Assembly: GCA_050015275.1 (NCBI GenBank)
Contig: JBEKBS010000014.1
Location: forward strand, 1-64,000
From: DATKJS01 sp050015275
GTDB taxonomy: Bacteria; Acidobacteriota; Aminicenantia; Aminicenantales; Saccharicenantaceae
Reading direction: 5' to 3'
Length of the DNA stretch: 64,000 nt
In this document: piece after piece, positions 34,009-42,107 of the stretch
Layout of the letters: each line of letters starts with the position of its first letter
Numbering within the stretch: position 1 is the first letter of the stretch
The notes under the pieces: model-generated
What the model saw: only the letters and a program-made list of their open reading frames with translations
Databases searched by the model: none
What the model was told of the DNA's origin: nothing
Translations under genes and position numbers: made by a program

Positions 34009-35331
34009 TTATTTCGCGGCCGGGGGATGCTCTTTGATGAAGTTCTCCAGCCACTCCGTGGTGACGGACTTCGGCCTCTCGATGGGCAGGCCGAGGGCGC
34101 GGTCCCAGACGAGCTGGGCCAGGACGCCGAGGGCGCGCGAAACGCCGAAGAACACGGTATAGAAGTCGTACTCAACGACGCCGTAGTAATTGAGGAGGAC
34201 GCCGGAGTGGGCGTCGACGTTCGGCCAGGGGTTCTTGGTCTTGCCGTGCTTCGTCAGGACGTCGGGCGCGACCTCGTAGACCAGGCTGACGACCTTGAAG
34301 AGGTCATAGTCCGGCATGTGCTTGAGGGCGAATTCCCTCTGGGCGATGTAGCGGGGGTCGGTCTTCCGGAGAACGGCGTGGCCGTAACCCGGGATGACCC
34401 GTCCGCCGTTGAGGGTGTCCCACATGTACTTCTCAAGCTGTTCCTTGGTCGGAACGCCGCCGAGGTCCTTGACGAGGTCCTGGATCCAGGCGAGCACTTC
34501 CTGGTTGGCCAGCCCGTGGAGAGGCCCGGCGAGGCCGTCCATGCCGGCGGACAGGGAATAGTAGGCGTCGGACAGGGCCGAGGCAACGAGGTGGGTCGTG
34601 TGGGCCGACACGTTGCCGCCCTCGTGGTCGCTGTGGATGCAGAGGTAGAGCCGCATGAGCTCCTTGAAGGCGGGGTCGTCGCTCACGCCCAGCATGTGGG
34701 CCATATTCCCGCCCCAGTCGAGCTTCAGGTTGGGGGCGATGTGCTTGCCGCCCTTGTAGGTCCGGCGGTAGATGTAGGCGGCGATGTTCGGGAGCTTGGC
34801 GATGAGGTTCATGACGTCCTCGAACATCGCGTCCCAGTACTGCGACTTGGGCATTTTCTCTTTGTAGCGCTGGGCGAACACCGACTCCCTCTGGAGCTGA
34901 AGGATGGCCAGCGAGAACTGGGTCATCGGGTGGGTGTCCTTCGGGACGGCGTTCATCGTATCGAGGAGATACTGGGGCAGAACGCCGCGCTTCTGCCACT
35001 CTTCGGTGACGGCGGCGCAGTCCCCATAGGTCGGGATCTCGCCAAGGAGAAGGAGATAGAAAATCCCCTCGGGCAGGGGCTCGGTGCCGCCGGGGGCCTT
35101 GGGCAGCTTGTCCCGGAGCTCGGGGATGGAAAAGCCGCGGAAGCGGATGCCCTCGAACTTGTCGAGGAGCGAACAGTCCCACAGCATGGAGATGATGTCG
35201 CGGGCGCCGCCGATGACCTGGCCGACGTTGACGCCGGAGACATTGACCTCGCCCTGCTCCTTGCTGAGCTTCTGGACCCGTTCCTTCATCGGGCCGATCT
35301 TGGCCGCGAATTTCTCTTTGAGTGTAGCCAT
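34009..35331 (-). CDS. Citrate synthase, eukaryotic/mitochondrial-like type
   Basis: 440 residues from the ATG at 35331, which follows AAAGGAGG by 9 bases; a TTG 9 bases earlier is too close to that site. It condenses acetyl-CoA and oxaloacetate. Active-site residues are present: His in HSDHEGGNVSAHT, His in GYGHAVLRKTDPRY, Asp in PNVDAHSG. The N-terminal and overall pattern (RFRGFSIPE, HPMTQFS, FGVSRALGV) follow the mitochondrial-type branch rather than E. coli GltA. It has its own promoter and a leader hairpin. Confidence 0.93.
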   Translation of the reverse strand: MATLKEKFAAKIGPMKERVQKLSKEQGEVNVSGVNVGQVIGGARDIISMLWDCSLLDKFEGIRFRGFSIPELRDKLPKAPGGTEPLPEGIFYLLLLGEIPTYGDCAAVTEEWQKRGVLPQYLLDTMNAVPKDTHPMTQFSLAILQLQRESVFAQRYKEKMPKSQYWDAMFEDVMNLIAKLPNIAAYIYRRTYKGGKHIAPNLKLDWGGNMAHMLGVSDDPAFKELMRLYLCIHSDHEGGNVSAHTTHLVASALSDAYYSLSAGMDGLAGPLHGLANQEVLAWIQDLVKDLGGVPTKEQLEKYMWDTLNGGRVIPGYGHAVLRKTDPRYIAQREFALKHMPDYDLFKVVSLVYEVAPDVLTKHGKTKNPWPNVDAHSGVLLNYYGVVEYDFYTVFFGVSRALGVLAQLVWDRALGLPIERPKSVTTEWLENFIKEHPPAAK

Positions 35332-35371
35332 GAAACGCAACCTCCTTTAGGGTGCCGAGATATATGAATTT

Positions 35372-35420
35372 CCCCCATTCGGGGGTTTATTATCTTAACA
35401 TGCGGCCGGAGGGATGTCAA
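35372..35420 (-). promoter_or_regulatory. Promoter and leader hairpin of citrate synthase
   Basis: Minus strand TTGACA (35415-35420), 17 bases, TAAGAT (35392-35397). In the first transcribed bases CCCCC/GGGGG (35372-35376 and 35381-35385) can form a tight 5-bp stem with a 4-base loop, which may stabilise the 5' end or be a small attenuator. Confidence 0.7.
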
Positions 35421-35503
35421 TCAAAAATGCCCACTATTCCCCTTATTTCAACGGGTTGCGCGGGGTCGTGGTGCCGCTCGCCAAGCCCCGGGTTTTTCCA
35501 TCC

Positions 35504-35532
35504 TTGACATCGGCCCCGGGCTGCTTTATTTT
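35504..35532 (+). promoter_or_regulatory. Promoter of the exported hypothetical gene
   Basis: TTGACA (35504-35509), 17 bases, TATTTT (35527-35532), about 45 bases before the ATG at 35578. Confidence 0.6.
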
Positions 35533-35577
35533 CTATCGTGACGAAGGACAGTCCTAACATTCCCGAAGGGGGTCCTC

Positions 35578-36357
35578 ATGAATCGTTTATCTCATCGGCT
35601 TTTTTGTTCGGGGTTGGTCATCGCGCTCATCTTGCAACTCGTTCCCTCGGGAGTCGCCCGGGCACAGCAAAACGCGGCGCTTTCGGACGATCAGGTGAAA
35701 GACCGCCTGGGCTATATCGAGAACGCGCTGCGCTCGGGCCAGCCCCGGGCCGAGACGTGGTACTCCGGCTGGCTGGCCGCATATTACATCGGGGCCCTCG
35801 CCGGAGGCATGCTGGCCGGCTCCCACTGGGCCGACACGAAGATAGAAAGCGGCGAGACGGTCCCTGACAGGGAATTCGGCGAGGGCATGCTCGTGAGCGG
35901 GGCGACCCTTGTCCTGGGAGTCGGCGCCCTTCTCCTCGACCCCTTTACTCCGGCCACCGCCCCCAAGGAACTCGGCCGGATGCCGGGAGGCACGGCAGAG
36001 GAACGGCAGGCGAAGCTCGAAAAAGCAGAAGAGCTCCTGCGGAAATGCGCCCGGCGGGAAGCGTCGGGACGAAGCTGGACGACCCACCTGCTGAATATCG
36101 GTGCCAACGCCGCAGGCGCGGTCGTGACCAAGGCCGCGTTCAAGCAATCCTGGGGCAGCGCGCTTGTCTCATTCGCGAGCGGCGAAGCCATTTCCCTCCT
36201 CAATATCTTCACCCAGCCGATGCGGGCGACCCGCGACCTGAAGGAGTATGAGGCAAAGTACCTGGGGAAGAACGGGGAGGCCTTACCGGCCCGGCCGGAG
36301 AGCAAGTGGACAGTGAGCGTCTGGCCGGGTGGTCTCGCTTTCCGGCTCGAGTTCTAG
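35578..36357 (+). CDS. Exported protein of unknown function with hydrophobic segments
   Basis: 259 residues. Signal peptide: basic start, hydrophobic GLVIALILQLV, cleavage after ARA-QQ. Two further hydrophobic, Gly/Ala-rich stretches (YIGALAGGMLAGSH near 70 and MLVSGATLVLGVGALLL near 103) could cross or associate with a membrane, and a charged helix (EERQAKLEKAEELLRK) lies between. It ends in a beta-like WTVSVWPGGLAFRLEF with a C-terminal Phe, as in many outer-membrane-associated proteins. No family recognised. Confidence 0.65.
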   Translation: MNRLSHRLFCSGLVIALILQLVPSGVARAQQNAALSDDQVKDRLGYIENALRSGQPRAETWYSGWLAAYYIGALAGGMLAGSHWADTKIESGETVPDREFGEGMLVSGATLVLGVGALLLDPFTPATAPKELGRMPGGTAEERQAKLEKAEELLRKCARREASGRSWTTHLLNIGANAAGAVVTKAAFKQSWGSALVSFASGEAISLLNIFTQPMRATRDLKEYEAKYLGKNGEALPARPESKWTVSVWPGGLAFRLEF

Positions 36358-36390
36358 GGCCACGGGGACGCGAGGCCCTGTCCCTGTTTT
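36356..36390 (+). terminator. Probable terminator
   Basis: AGGGCC (36356-36361) pairs with GGCCCT (36374-36379), followed a few bases later by TTTT. It begins at the stop codon of the preceding gene. Confidence 0.45.
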
Positions 36391-36451
36391 AATGCCGGCC
36401 GGGGAGGGGTAGTTTTCTAGCTTGCGTTCGGACCCGCTTTCCCGGGTGTCC

Positions 36452-36481
36452 TTGACAACCGCGCTCCCTGGACGCTATCTT
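36452..36481 (+). promoter_or_regulatory. Promoter of the sialate O-acetylesterase gene
   Basis: TTGACA (36452-36457), 18 bases, TATCTT (36476-36481), about 40 bases before the ATG at 36522. Confidence 0.55.
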
Positions 36482-36521
36482 CAGGGGAGTTCAAGATTCG
36501 AATGAGAAGGAGGGCTCATCC

Positions 36522-38099
36522 ATGATAACTCGCAAAAAACTGCGCGCTGGAATTGCTTGCATAGTCCTGTTCTGGGCCGCGCTCCCGCTCGCCCTGTCCG
36601 CGGAGGTCAAGCTCCCCGCGGTCGTAGGCGACCATATGGTCGTCCAGCAGGATACACCCGTCTCGATCTGGGGCTGGGCGGCAAAGAACGAACAGGTCAC
36701 GGTCAGGCTCGCCGGCCAGGAGAAAAAGGCCCGGGCCTCGGCGGACGGAAAGTGGCGGGTCGTGTTCGACCCGCTCAAGGCCGGAGGCCCCGCCCTCGAA
36801 ATGACCGTCCGGGGCGAGAAGGGCCCGGACATCGTCGTCAAGGACATCCTCGTCGGCGAGGTGTGGCTGTGCTCGGGCCAGTCGAACATGGAGTGGCCCC
36901 TCTCATCCATCGCCAGCCCTACTCCCGAGATCCTGAGGGCCGACCACCCCAACCTCAGGCTCTTCCTGGTGCCGAAGCACACTTCAGACCGGCCGAAGGA
37001 GGATGTGCAGGCCAAATGGACGGTTTGCACGCCGGAAACGGCCCGTCCCTTTTCCGCCATCGCCTACTATTACGGCCTGGAGCTCCACAAGAAGCTGGGC
37101 GTGCCCGTCGGCCTGATCGAGTCGGCCTGGGGCGGGACGGACATCGAGCCCTGGACCCCGCCGGCCGGCTTCGCCGCCATTCCCGAGACGAAGCCGCTCC
37201 TGGACAAACAGCTCGCCAAATACGGAGACTACCGGAAAGACCTTGAGAAGGCCGTTCCCGTGTGGGACGCGTGGCTTCACGACGTCCAAAAAGCGCTCAA
37301 GGCGAAATCCGAAATCCCCGTCGAGCCCGCGAACGGCGATTTCCCGGTAAGTCCTTACGACAATCCCCAGGCCCCGACGACGCTCTACAACGGAATGATC
37401 CACGCGCTCACTCCCTTCGCCATCCGCGGCGCGATCTGGTACCAGGGCGAGAACAACAGGAACGACGGCCTGTTCTACGAAAAGAAAATGGAGGCCCTGA
37501 TCAGAGGCTGGCGCGAGGTCTGGAAGCTCGGCGACTTTCCTTTCTATTATGTCCAGATCGCGCCCTTCAACTACGGTTATGACCGGGACACCAAGGGCAG
37601 CCCAGTCCTCGACCTCATGCGCCTGCCGCTCCTCTGGGAAGCCCAGGCCAATGTCCTGCGCCTCCCCAACACCGGGATGGCCGTTGTGACGGACATCGCC
37701 GACCTCGGCGACATTCACCCCCGGAACAAGAAAGACGTCGGGGCGCGCCTCGCCCTCTGGGCCCGGGCGAAAACCTACGGCGAGAAGGACCTCGTTTACT
37801 CAGGCCCGATGTACAAGTCGATGACGATCGAGGGAAACCAGGCGAAGGTCACGTTTGACCATGCCGGCGGCGGGTTGATGACAAACGACGGCCAGCCGCC
37901 CACCTGGTTCGAGATTGCCGGCGACGATCACATCTTCTACAGGGCCGAAGCGGAGATCTCCGGCGATAAGGTCGTGGTCAGGAGCCCGCGTGTCGCGGCG
38001 CCCAAGGCGGTCCGGTTCGGCTGGAGCCAGCTCGCGACCCCGAACCTGGCCAACAAGGAAGGGTTGCCGGCGTCGCCGTTCCGGACCGACAACTGGTGA
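36522..38099 (+). CDS. Exported sialate O-acetylesterase (SGNH/GDSL-like)
   Basis: 525 residues with a signal peptide (IVLFWAALPLALSA). Family: 9-O-acetylesterases that remove acetyl groups from sialic acids or other sugars in the periplasm. Seen: N-terminal beta domain (VVGDHMVVQQDTPVSIWG), catalytic serine in CSGQSNMEW, WYQGENN, GWREVW, and the DxxH pair in DLGDIHP near residue 405. The domain order is complete. Together with the clan-A glycosidase at 58 kb it suggests foraging on acetylated glycans, but the gene is monocistronic. Confidence 0.9.
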   Translation: MITRKKLRAGIACIVLFWAALPLALSAEVKLPAVVGDHMVVQQDTPVSIWGWAAKNEQVTVRLAGQEKKARASADGKWRVVFDPLKAGGPALEMTVRGEKGPDIVVKDILVGEVWLCSGQSNMEWPLSSIASPTPEILRADHPNLRLFLVPKHTSDRPKEDVQAKWTVCTPETARPFSAIAYYYGLELHKKLGVPVGLIESAWGGTDIEPWTPPAGFAAIPETKPLLDKQLAKYGDYRKDLEKAVPVWDAWLHDVQKALKAKSEIPVEPANGDFPVSPYDNPQAPTTLYNGMIHALTPFAIRGAIWYQGENNRNDGLFYEKKMEALIRGWREVWKLGDFPFYYVQIAPFNYGYDRDTKGSPVLDLMRLPLLWEAQANVLRLPNTGMAVVTDIADLGDIHPRNKKDVGARLALWARAKTYGEKDLVYSGPMYKSMTIEGNQAKVTFDHAGGGLMTNDGQPPTWFEIAGDDHIFYRAEAEISGDKVVVRSPRVAAPKAVRFGWSQLATPNLANKEGLPASPFRTDNW

Positions 38100-38111
38100 T
38101 TGTTTTAGGGC

Positions 38112-38140
38112 TTGATTTTTCGGGCCCGCGCCCGTATCTT
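38112..38140 (+). promoter_or_regulatory. Promoter of lemA
   Basis: TTGATT (38112-38117), 17 bases, TATCTT (38135-38140), then a short leader with AGGAG before the ATG at 38177. Confidence 0.5.
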
Positions 38141-38176
38141 TATGGTTGAATTCCCGCGGCAGTCAAGGAGAAACAC

Positions 38177-38731
38177 ATGGGAGCTCTTGTCGTTTTCTTA
38201 ATCATCATCGCGGCCATCGCCATCATGGCCGTCGGCATGTACAACAGCCTGATCACCCTGCGGAACCGCTGCGACAACGCCTGGTCCCAGGTGGACGTCC
38301 AGCTCCGCCGCCGCTATGACCTCATCCCCAACCTGGTGGAGACGGTCAAGGGGTACGCCAAGCACGAGAGCGGGGTCTTCGAGCGCGTGACGCAGGCCCG
38401 GGCCACGGCCGTCAACGCCCAGAGCGTCAAGGACCAGGGCCAGGCCGAGAACGTGCTGACCGGGGCCCTGAAATCCCTGTTTGCCGTCGCCGAGAACTAC
38501 CCCGAGCTCAAGGCCAACCAGAACTTCCTGATGCTCCAGGAAGAGCTGGCCGGGACGGAGAGCAAGGTCGCCTACGCCCGGCAGTTCTACAACGACACCG
38601 TCATGAAGTTCAATATGAAGCAGCAAGTCTTCCCGTCGAGCCTCATCGCCGGCATGTTCGGCTTCAAGCCCAGGGACTATTTCCAGATCGAGGAAGAGGT
38701 CGCCCGCGGCCCGGTCAAAGTCAGCTTCTAA
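38177..38731 (+). CDS. lemA: LemA family membrane-anchored protein
   Basis: 184 residues. A single N-terminal transmembrane helix (VVFLIIIAAIAIMAVGMYN) is followed by the four-helix LemA domain, with the signature NRCDNAWSQVDVQLRRRYDLIPNL split by family positions, then KGYAKHE and ENYPELKANQNF, ending in the typical FPSSLIAGMFGFKP. LemA proteins face the periplasm side as antiparallel helical bundles and their job is unclear. A M48 peptidase follows about 200 bases downstream, a neighbour often seen with lemA. Confidence 0.95.
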   Translation: MGALVVFLIIIAAIAIMAVGMYNSLITLRNRCDNAWSQVDVQLRRRYDLIPNLVETVKGYAKHESGVFERVTQARATAVNAQSVKDQGQAENVLTGALKSLFAVAENYPELKANQNFLMLQEELAGTESKVAYARQFYNDTVMKFNMKQQVFPSSLIAGMFGFKPRDYFQIEEEVARGPVKVSF

Positions 38732-38928
38732 TTCGGTGACTAATTCGGTGACACACAACTCATTACCGAAATTGTGACGCTCTTCGGCCGCTCGAGAATA
38801 AGATGGACAAAAGATGGGGTCAAACCTACATTTTTCAGCTTTTTTAAAAGTGTAAAATTGATCTCCTTCCTTGATCGAACGGTTCGAAGGCCTCCGTTTT
38901 GGGGCATGAGGGGATCGAGAGGAACTTT
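38732..38928. repeat. Intergenic with short direct repeats
   Basis: Directly after lemA the 13-base string CTAATTCGGTGAC occurs twice in tandem (38729-38754), followed by an inverted relative (ATTACCGAAATTGTGAC). The stretch between is AT-richer than the surroundings. This resembles REP-like debris; no gene is seen. Confidence 0.5.
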
Positions 38929-39828
38929 ATGTATGAGCAGATCAGCCGCAACAAGTGGAAATCCGCCGCCCTCATCCTCTTCTTCATAGCCTTCATCTTC
39001 CTCCTGACATGGTTCTTCGAGTATGTGACAGGCTGGGGAAAGGGCGGCCTGGTCCTGGCCGTGATCGTCTCGATGGGGATGGCCGCCGCCGGATATTACT
39101 CGAGCGACAAGGTCGTCCTGGCCATCAGCCGGGCCCGTCCCGTGACGAAGGACGAATATCCTTATCTCTATAACGTTGTCGAAGGCCTGGCCATCGCGGC
39201 CGGCGTGCCAACTCCACGCTGCTACGTCATCGACGATACGGCCCCCAACGCGTTCGCCACGGGCCGGAACCCGCAAAATGCGGTCATTTGCGTCACGACC
39301 GGGATCCTCGAAAAGCTGAACCGCGTCGAGCTTGAGGGCGTCATCGCCCACGAGATGTCCCACATCAAGAACTTCGACATCCGGCTCCAGACCCTGGTCG
39401 TGGTCATGGCGGGTGTCGTGGCCCTTCTCAGCGACTGGATCCTGCGGAGCTTTTTCTGGGGCGGGGGGAGGAGGCGGGGCGGTCGGGCCGGGCGAGGCGG
39501 GGGCGGTGCCGGGGCCATTCTGATCGTCGTCGGCCTGGTCCTCGCGGCGCTATCGCCGTTCATCGCCACGATCATCCAGCTCGCCATCTCGCGGAAGCGG
39601 GAATTCCTGGCCGACGCCAGCGGCGCCATGCTGACACGCTACCCGCCGGGCCTGGCCTCGGCGCTGCGGAAGATCTCGGCGGACCCGGAGCCCCTCGAGG
39701 CGGCGAACAAAGCCACGGCCCACCTCTATATCGTCAATCCGCTCAAGAATGTCAGGGGGGCGGTCAACAGGCTCTTCAGCACCCATCCGCCCATCGAGGA
39801 GCGGATCGCCGCCCTCGAGAAGATGTAG
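38929..39828 (+). CDS. M48 family zinc metalloprotease, HtpX-like
   Basis: 299 residues from the ATG at 38929 (SD AGAGGAA). Two N-terminal membrane helices (LILFFIAFIFLLTWFF and GLVLAVIVSMGMAAAGYY) precede the cytoplasm-facing catalytic part: zinc motif HEMSH in IAHEMSHIKNFD, then two more hydrophobic segments split by a Gly/Arg-rich loop (residues about 185-200), and the third zinc ligand in REFLADASGA. It should degrade damaged membrane proteins. The glycine-arginine loop GGGRRRGGRAGRGGGG is unusual in length. Confidence 0.92.
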   Translation: MYEQISRNKWKSAALILFFIAFIFLLTWFFEYVTGWGKGGLVLAVIVSMGMAAAGYYSSDKVVLAISRARPVTKDEYPYLYNVVEGLAIAAGVPTPRCYVIDDTAPNAFATGRNPQNAVICVTTGILEKLNRVELEGVIAHEMSHIKNFDIRLQTLVVVMAGVVALLSDWILRSFFWGGGRRRGGRAGRGGGGAGAILIVVGLVLAALSPFIATIIQLAISRKREFLADASGAMLTRYPPGLASALRKISADPEPLEAANKATAHLYIVNPLKNVRGAVNRLFSTHPPIEERIAALEKM

Positions 39829-39834
39829 CCCGCC

Positions 39835-40131
39835 TCAGGTCAGGCTCTTGTAGGCTTTCTTGACCGACTTCCTGAGGTCCTTGGTCGAGCGCTTGATCGT
39901 CTTCTTCAGGTCTCCAGCGGCGTCCTTTCCGGCCTTGGCCCATTCGTCAAGCTTGGACCCGATATCTGCCTGGCCTTTTTCGATGGCGTCGAGGCCCTTT
40001 TCGATCTCGACCCTCGTGTCGAGCTTGACCTCTTTGGCCTTGGCCCGGAGCTCGATGAGCGCGGCCCTGACATGGTCCATCTCAATGTCGATCTTGGTCT
40101 TGAACTTCTCGATCCTGGTCAATCTGGCCAT
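39835..40131 (-). CDS. Small coiled-coil protein, function unknown
   Basis: 98 residues, almost wholly charged helix with heptad-like hydrophobics (KIDIEMDHVRAALIELRAKA, GLDAIEKGQADIG) and a basic end (KKTIKRSTKDLRKSVKKAYK). No signal peptide or membrane span. SD GGGGAGGAAG lies about 7 bases before the ATG, so it is likely translated. It converges on the M48 gene with a gap of 6 bases. It resembles small sll1863-type stress proteins only loosely. Confidence 0.75.
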   Translation of the reverse strand: MARLTRIEKFKTKIDIEMDHVRAALIELRAKAKEVKLDTRVEIEKGLDAIEKGQADIGSKLDEWAKAGKDAAGDLKKTIKRSTKDLRKSVKKAYKSLT

Positions 40132-40255
40132 GGTCTTCCTCCCCTGAACCGGATTAGGTTAAACGCGTTATCCATAGTATAGGCCTTATGAAAGCCGGGG
40201 GCAAACAGGGCACAGAGGGAGAAAAGGACCCGCGGCCGGGGTCGGGGGAAGCGGC

Positions 40256-40284
40256 TTGCAAGTCCCGGCCCATTTCCCTATAAT
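40256..40284 (+). promoter_or_regulatory. Promoter of tRNA-Asp
   Basis: TTGCAA (40256-40261), 17 bases, perfect TATAAT (40279-40284); the tRNA begins 17 bases later. Confidence 0.75.
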
Positions 40285-40300
40285 ATCCGCGCCCTCGAGC

Positions 40301-40377
<77 letters not shown>

Positions 40378-40834
40378 TTCCTCTTTCAAAGACGCGGTCC
40401 TTTTATGTCCCCCTTAATGGCGTAAGGGGGATAAGGGGGATTAGGAAATCAAAACAAAATCTCGGGACGCGTCTTTGTATACTGAAGTTGCCTACCGCAA
40501 GTCCCCCCTAATTACAGAGGGGGCAGGGGGGTTAAGATCTAATTAGAGGTTGAGGGCAACTTTGTATATTAAACTGCCTTTCTTTTCATAGCCCCTCCTG
40601 AATTCTAGGAGGGGTTGGGGAGATAAAGATTCACTAGTTTCTGAGAGGCGTTTCGGGAAGTGTCTTGAAGCCGCCGTCCTTCCCGGAAGATGGCCACGAA
40701 ATGGGTTGACTTCATGGCTCCGCGAAGCTATAAGTCAATCAGCGAGGGATGAGGGGAAGTCGAAGGTCAGCTTCTGAACAAAATCCATGTTTGCCGTCCC
40801 CGCGTCTCTGAATCACTTCAGGAGGACGGGTTTC
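40378..40834. repeat. Three diverged copies of a G/C-hairpin repeat
   Basis: Three C-run/G-run hairpins are spaced about 90 bases apart: CCCCCTTA...TAAGGGGGATAAGGGGG (from 40411), CCCCCCTAATT...AGGGGGCAGGGGGG (from 40503) and CCCCTCCTGAATT...AGGAGGGG (from 40592). Copies two and three are each preceded by a shared segment of the form CTTTGTATAnTnAAnnTGCCT. No gene is visible. The pattern looks like a degraded array of a mobile or REP-like element. Confidence 0.65.
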
Positions 40835-41305
40835 ATGAAACGCATCGCTATCGCAATTTGTGTGGTTGTCTTGGTCTTCACAGTCGCCATCCTTGCCCAG
40901 ACGACGCAGACGACGTTCAAACCGAGGGGCGGGAGCGCGGAACAGGAGCTGATCAAGCTCGAGAAGGAATGGAGCGAGGCCTATGTCCAGCGCGACCTGG
41001 CCGCACTCGACCGGCTTGAAGCGGCCGGCATCGTTCAAACTGACTCCGATGGGAACGTTTTCACCAAGAGCGAGGACATCGAAGAGGTGAAAACTGGCGT
41101 GTTAGCTGTGACCAGCGTTGTGCAAGACGACATGAAGGTCCACGTTTACGGGGATGCGGCGGTGGTCACATATCGCACCACTGAAAAAGGCCGCTACAGG
41201 GGCGAGGATTACAGCGCCCAGTTTCGATATACAGATACCTGGGTCAAAATGGCCAGTCGTTGGCAGATCGCAGCAGCCCATTTTTCGAAGATTGCCGCTA
41301 AGTAG
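40835..41305 (+). CDS. Exported SnoaL/DUF4440-like protein
   Basis: 156 residues from the ATG at 40835, chosen for its CAGGAGGA site 8 bases upstream and the signal peptide it creates (IAICVVVLVFTVAILAQ). The mature domain has the NTF2-like cone-fold pattern: LIKLEKEWSEAYVQRDLAALDRL helix, DGNVFTKSEDI, then paired strands VHVYGDAAVVTYRTTEKG and RYTDTWVKMASRWQIAAAHFS. Such domains bind small ligands or act as simple enzymes; no catalytic set can be assigned. Confidence 0.82.
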   Translation: MKRIAIAICVVVLVFTVAILAQTTQTTFKPRGGSAEQELIKLEKEWSEAYVQRDLAALDRLEAAGIVQTDSDGNVFTKSEDIEEVKTGVLAVTSVVQDDMKVHVYGDAAVVTYRTTEKGRYRGEDYSAQFRYTDTWVKMASRWQIAAAHFSKIAAK

Positions 41306-41509
41306 CTGCAAGTTTCTGCGCGCATGCCCGCCGAAAGGACCCTCTGAAAACCGCCACTCCTCTGCCGCTGAGAGTCATGTTGACGAGGGCCTTCGGCCGG
41401 GATATCATTATTTTGTGAGGGGAAGGGTCGATCCGGAGCCCGCATCCGGGGGTTCCATGCCGCGCGAAAAAAACAATTCCCTGTTCTTTGTCCAAAAAGG
41501 AGGTTTTTC

Positions 41510-41791
41510 ATGAGTCGGCAAATAGCTTTCAATCAATCGGGTTTCTCGAAGTTCATCAACAGTCCGGCAGGCCGCATCTTCCGTCTGGTCGCCGGCATAG
41601 GATTCCTCGTGGTCGGCTATATCTATCGGCACCATGCGCTCGGTGTGTTATCCATGGCGTGGAGTGTTCTCCCATTGAGCGCCGGAGCGCTTGACATCTG
41701 CTACATCAGCGCCGTGTTGGGAGGTCCCCTATCCGGCGCAAAGATCCGCAGCGAGTATAAGGAAGTCCAAGATCGGGTGATATCCAAATAG
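41510..41791 (+). CDS. Small DUF2892-like membrane protein
   Basis: 93 residues. SD AAAAGGAGG precedes the ATG. The segment INSPAGRIFRLVAGIGFLVVGY and the second hydrophobic stretch LGVLSMAWSVLPLSAGALDICYISAVLGGP match the DUF2892 inner-membrane pattern (two helices, NxxGRxxRxxxG start, ending with a Cys near the second helix). DUF2892 segments are often found beside rhodanese proteins; none is here. Function unknown. Confidence 0.75.
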   Translation: MSRQIAFNQSGFSKFINSPAGRIFRLVAGIGFLVVGYIYRHHALGVLSMAWSVLPLSAGALDICYISAVLGGPLSGAKIRSEYKEVQDRVISK

Positions 41792-42107
41792 AGCCGACGT
41801 GCTTCCGGGCGCAGACGGGTCGATCGTGATGGCCAAGAATGTCCGCCATAATTTTCTCCAAACGGGCCTCCGAAAAAAACCTCACCTCCGCCGCCGAGAG
41901 GTTTATTGAATTAGTCCCTAGCCCGGGTATGGCATCCTTTTGTGATGGGAGGTGTTGGTTTCGAGACCTACGGGCGGGCTCTGCGCGCAGAGTCCAGCCG
42001 CTCGAGTAAAAGAAGAGCCGGGCGCTCCTCGAGAGCACCGATCCCCTGGGGCTTGGGGTTGCGGCGCGTGATAAAATAAAAGTCGGGGACACAAAGGCAT
42101 CCTGAAC
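41792..42107. other. Intergenic, a weak hairpin only
   Basis: AACCTC and GAGGTTT around 41878-41911 can pair with a long C-rich loop between them, flanked by A and T residues, and may terminate the DUF2892 transcript. No gene or RNA is recognised. Confidence 0.4.
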
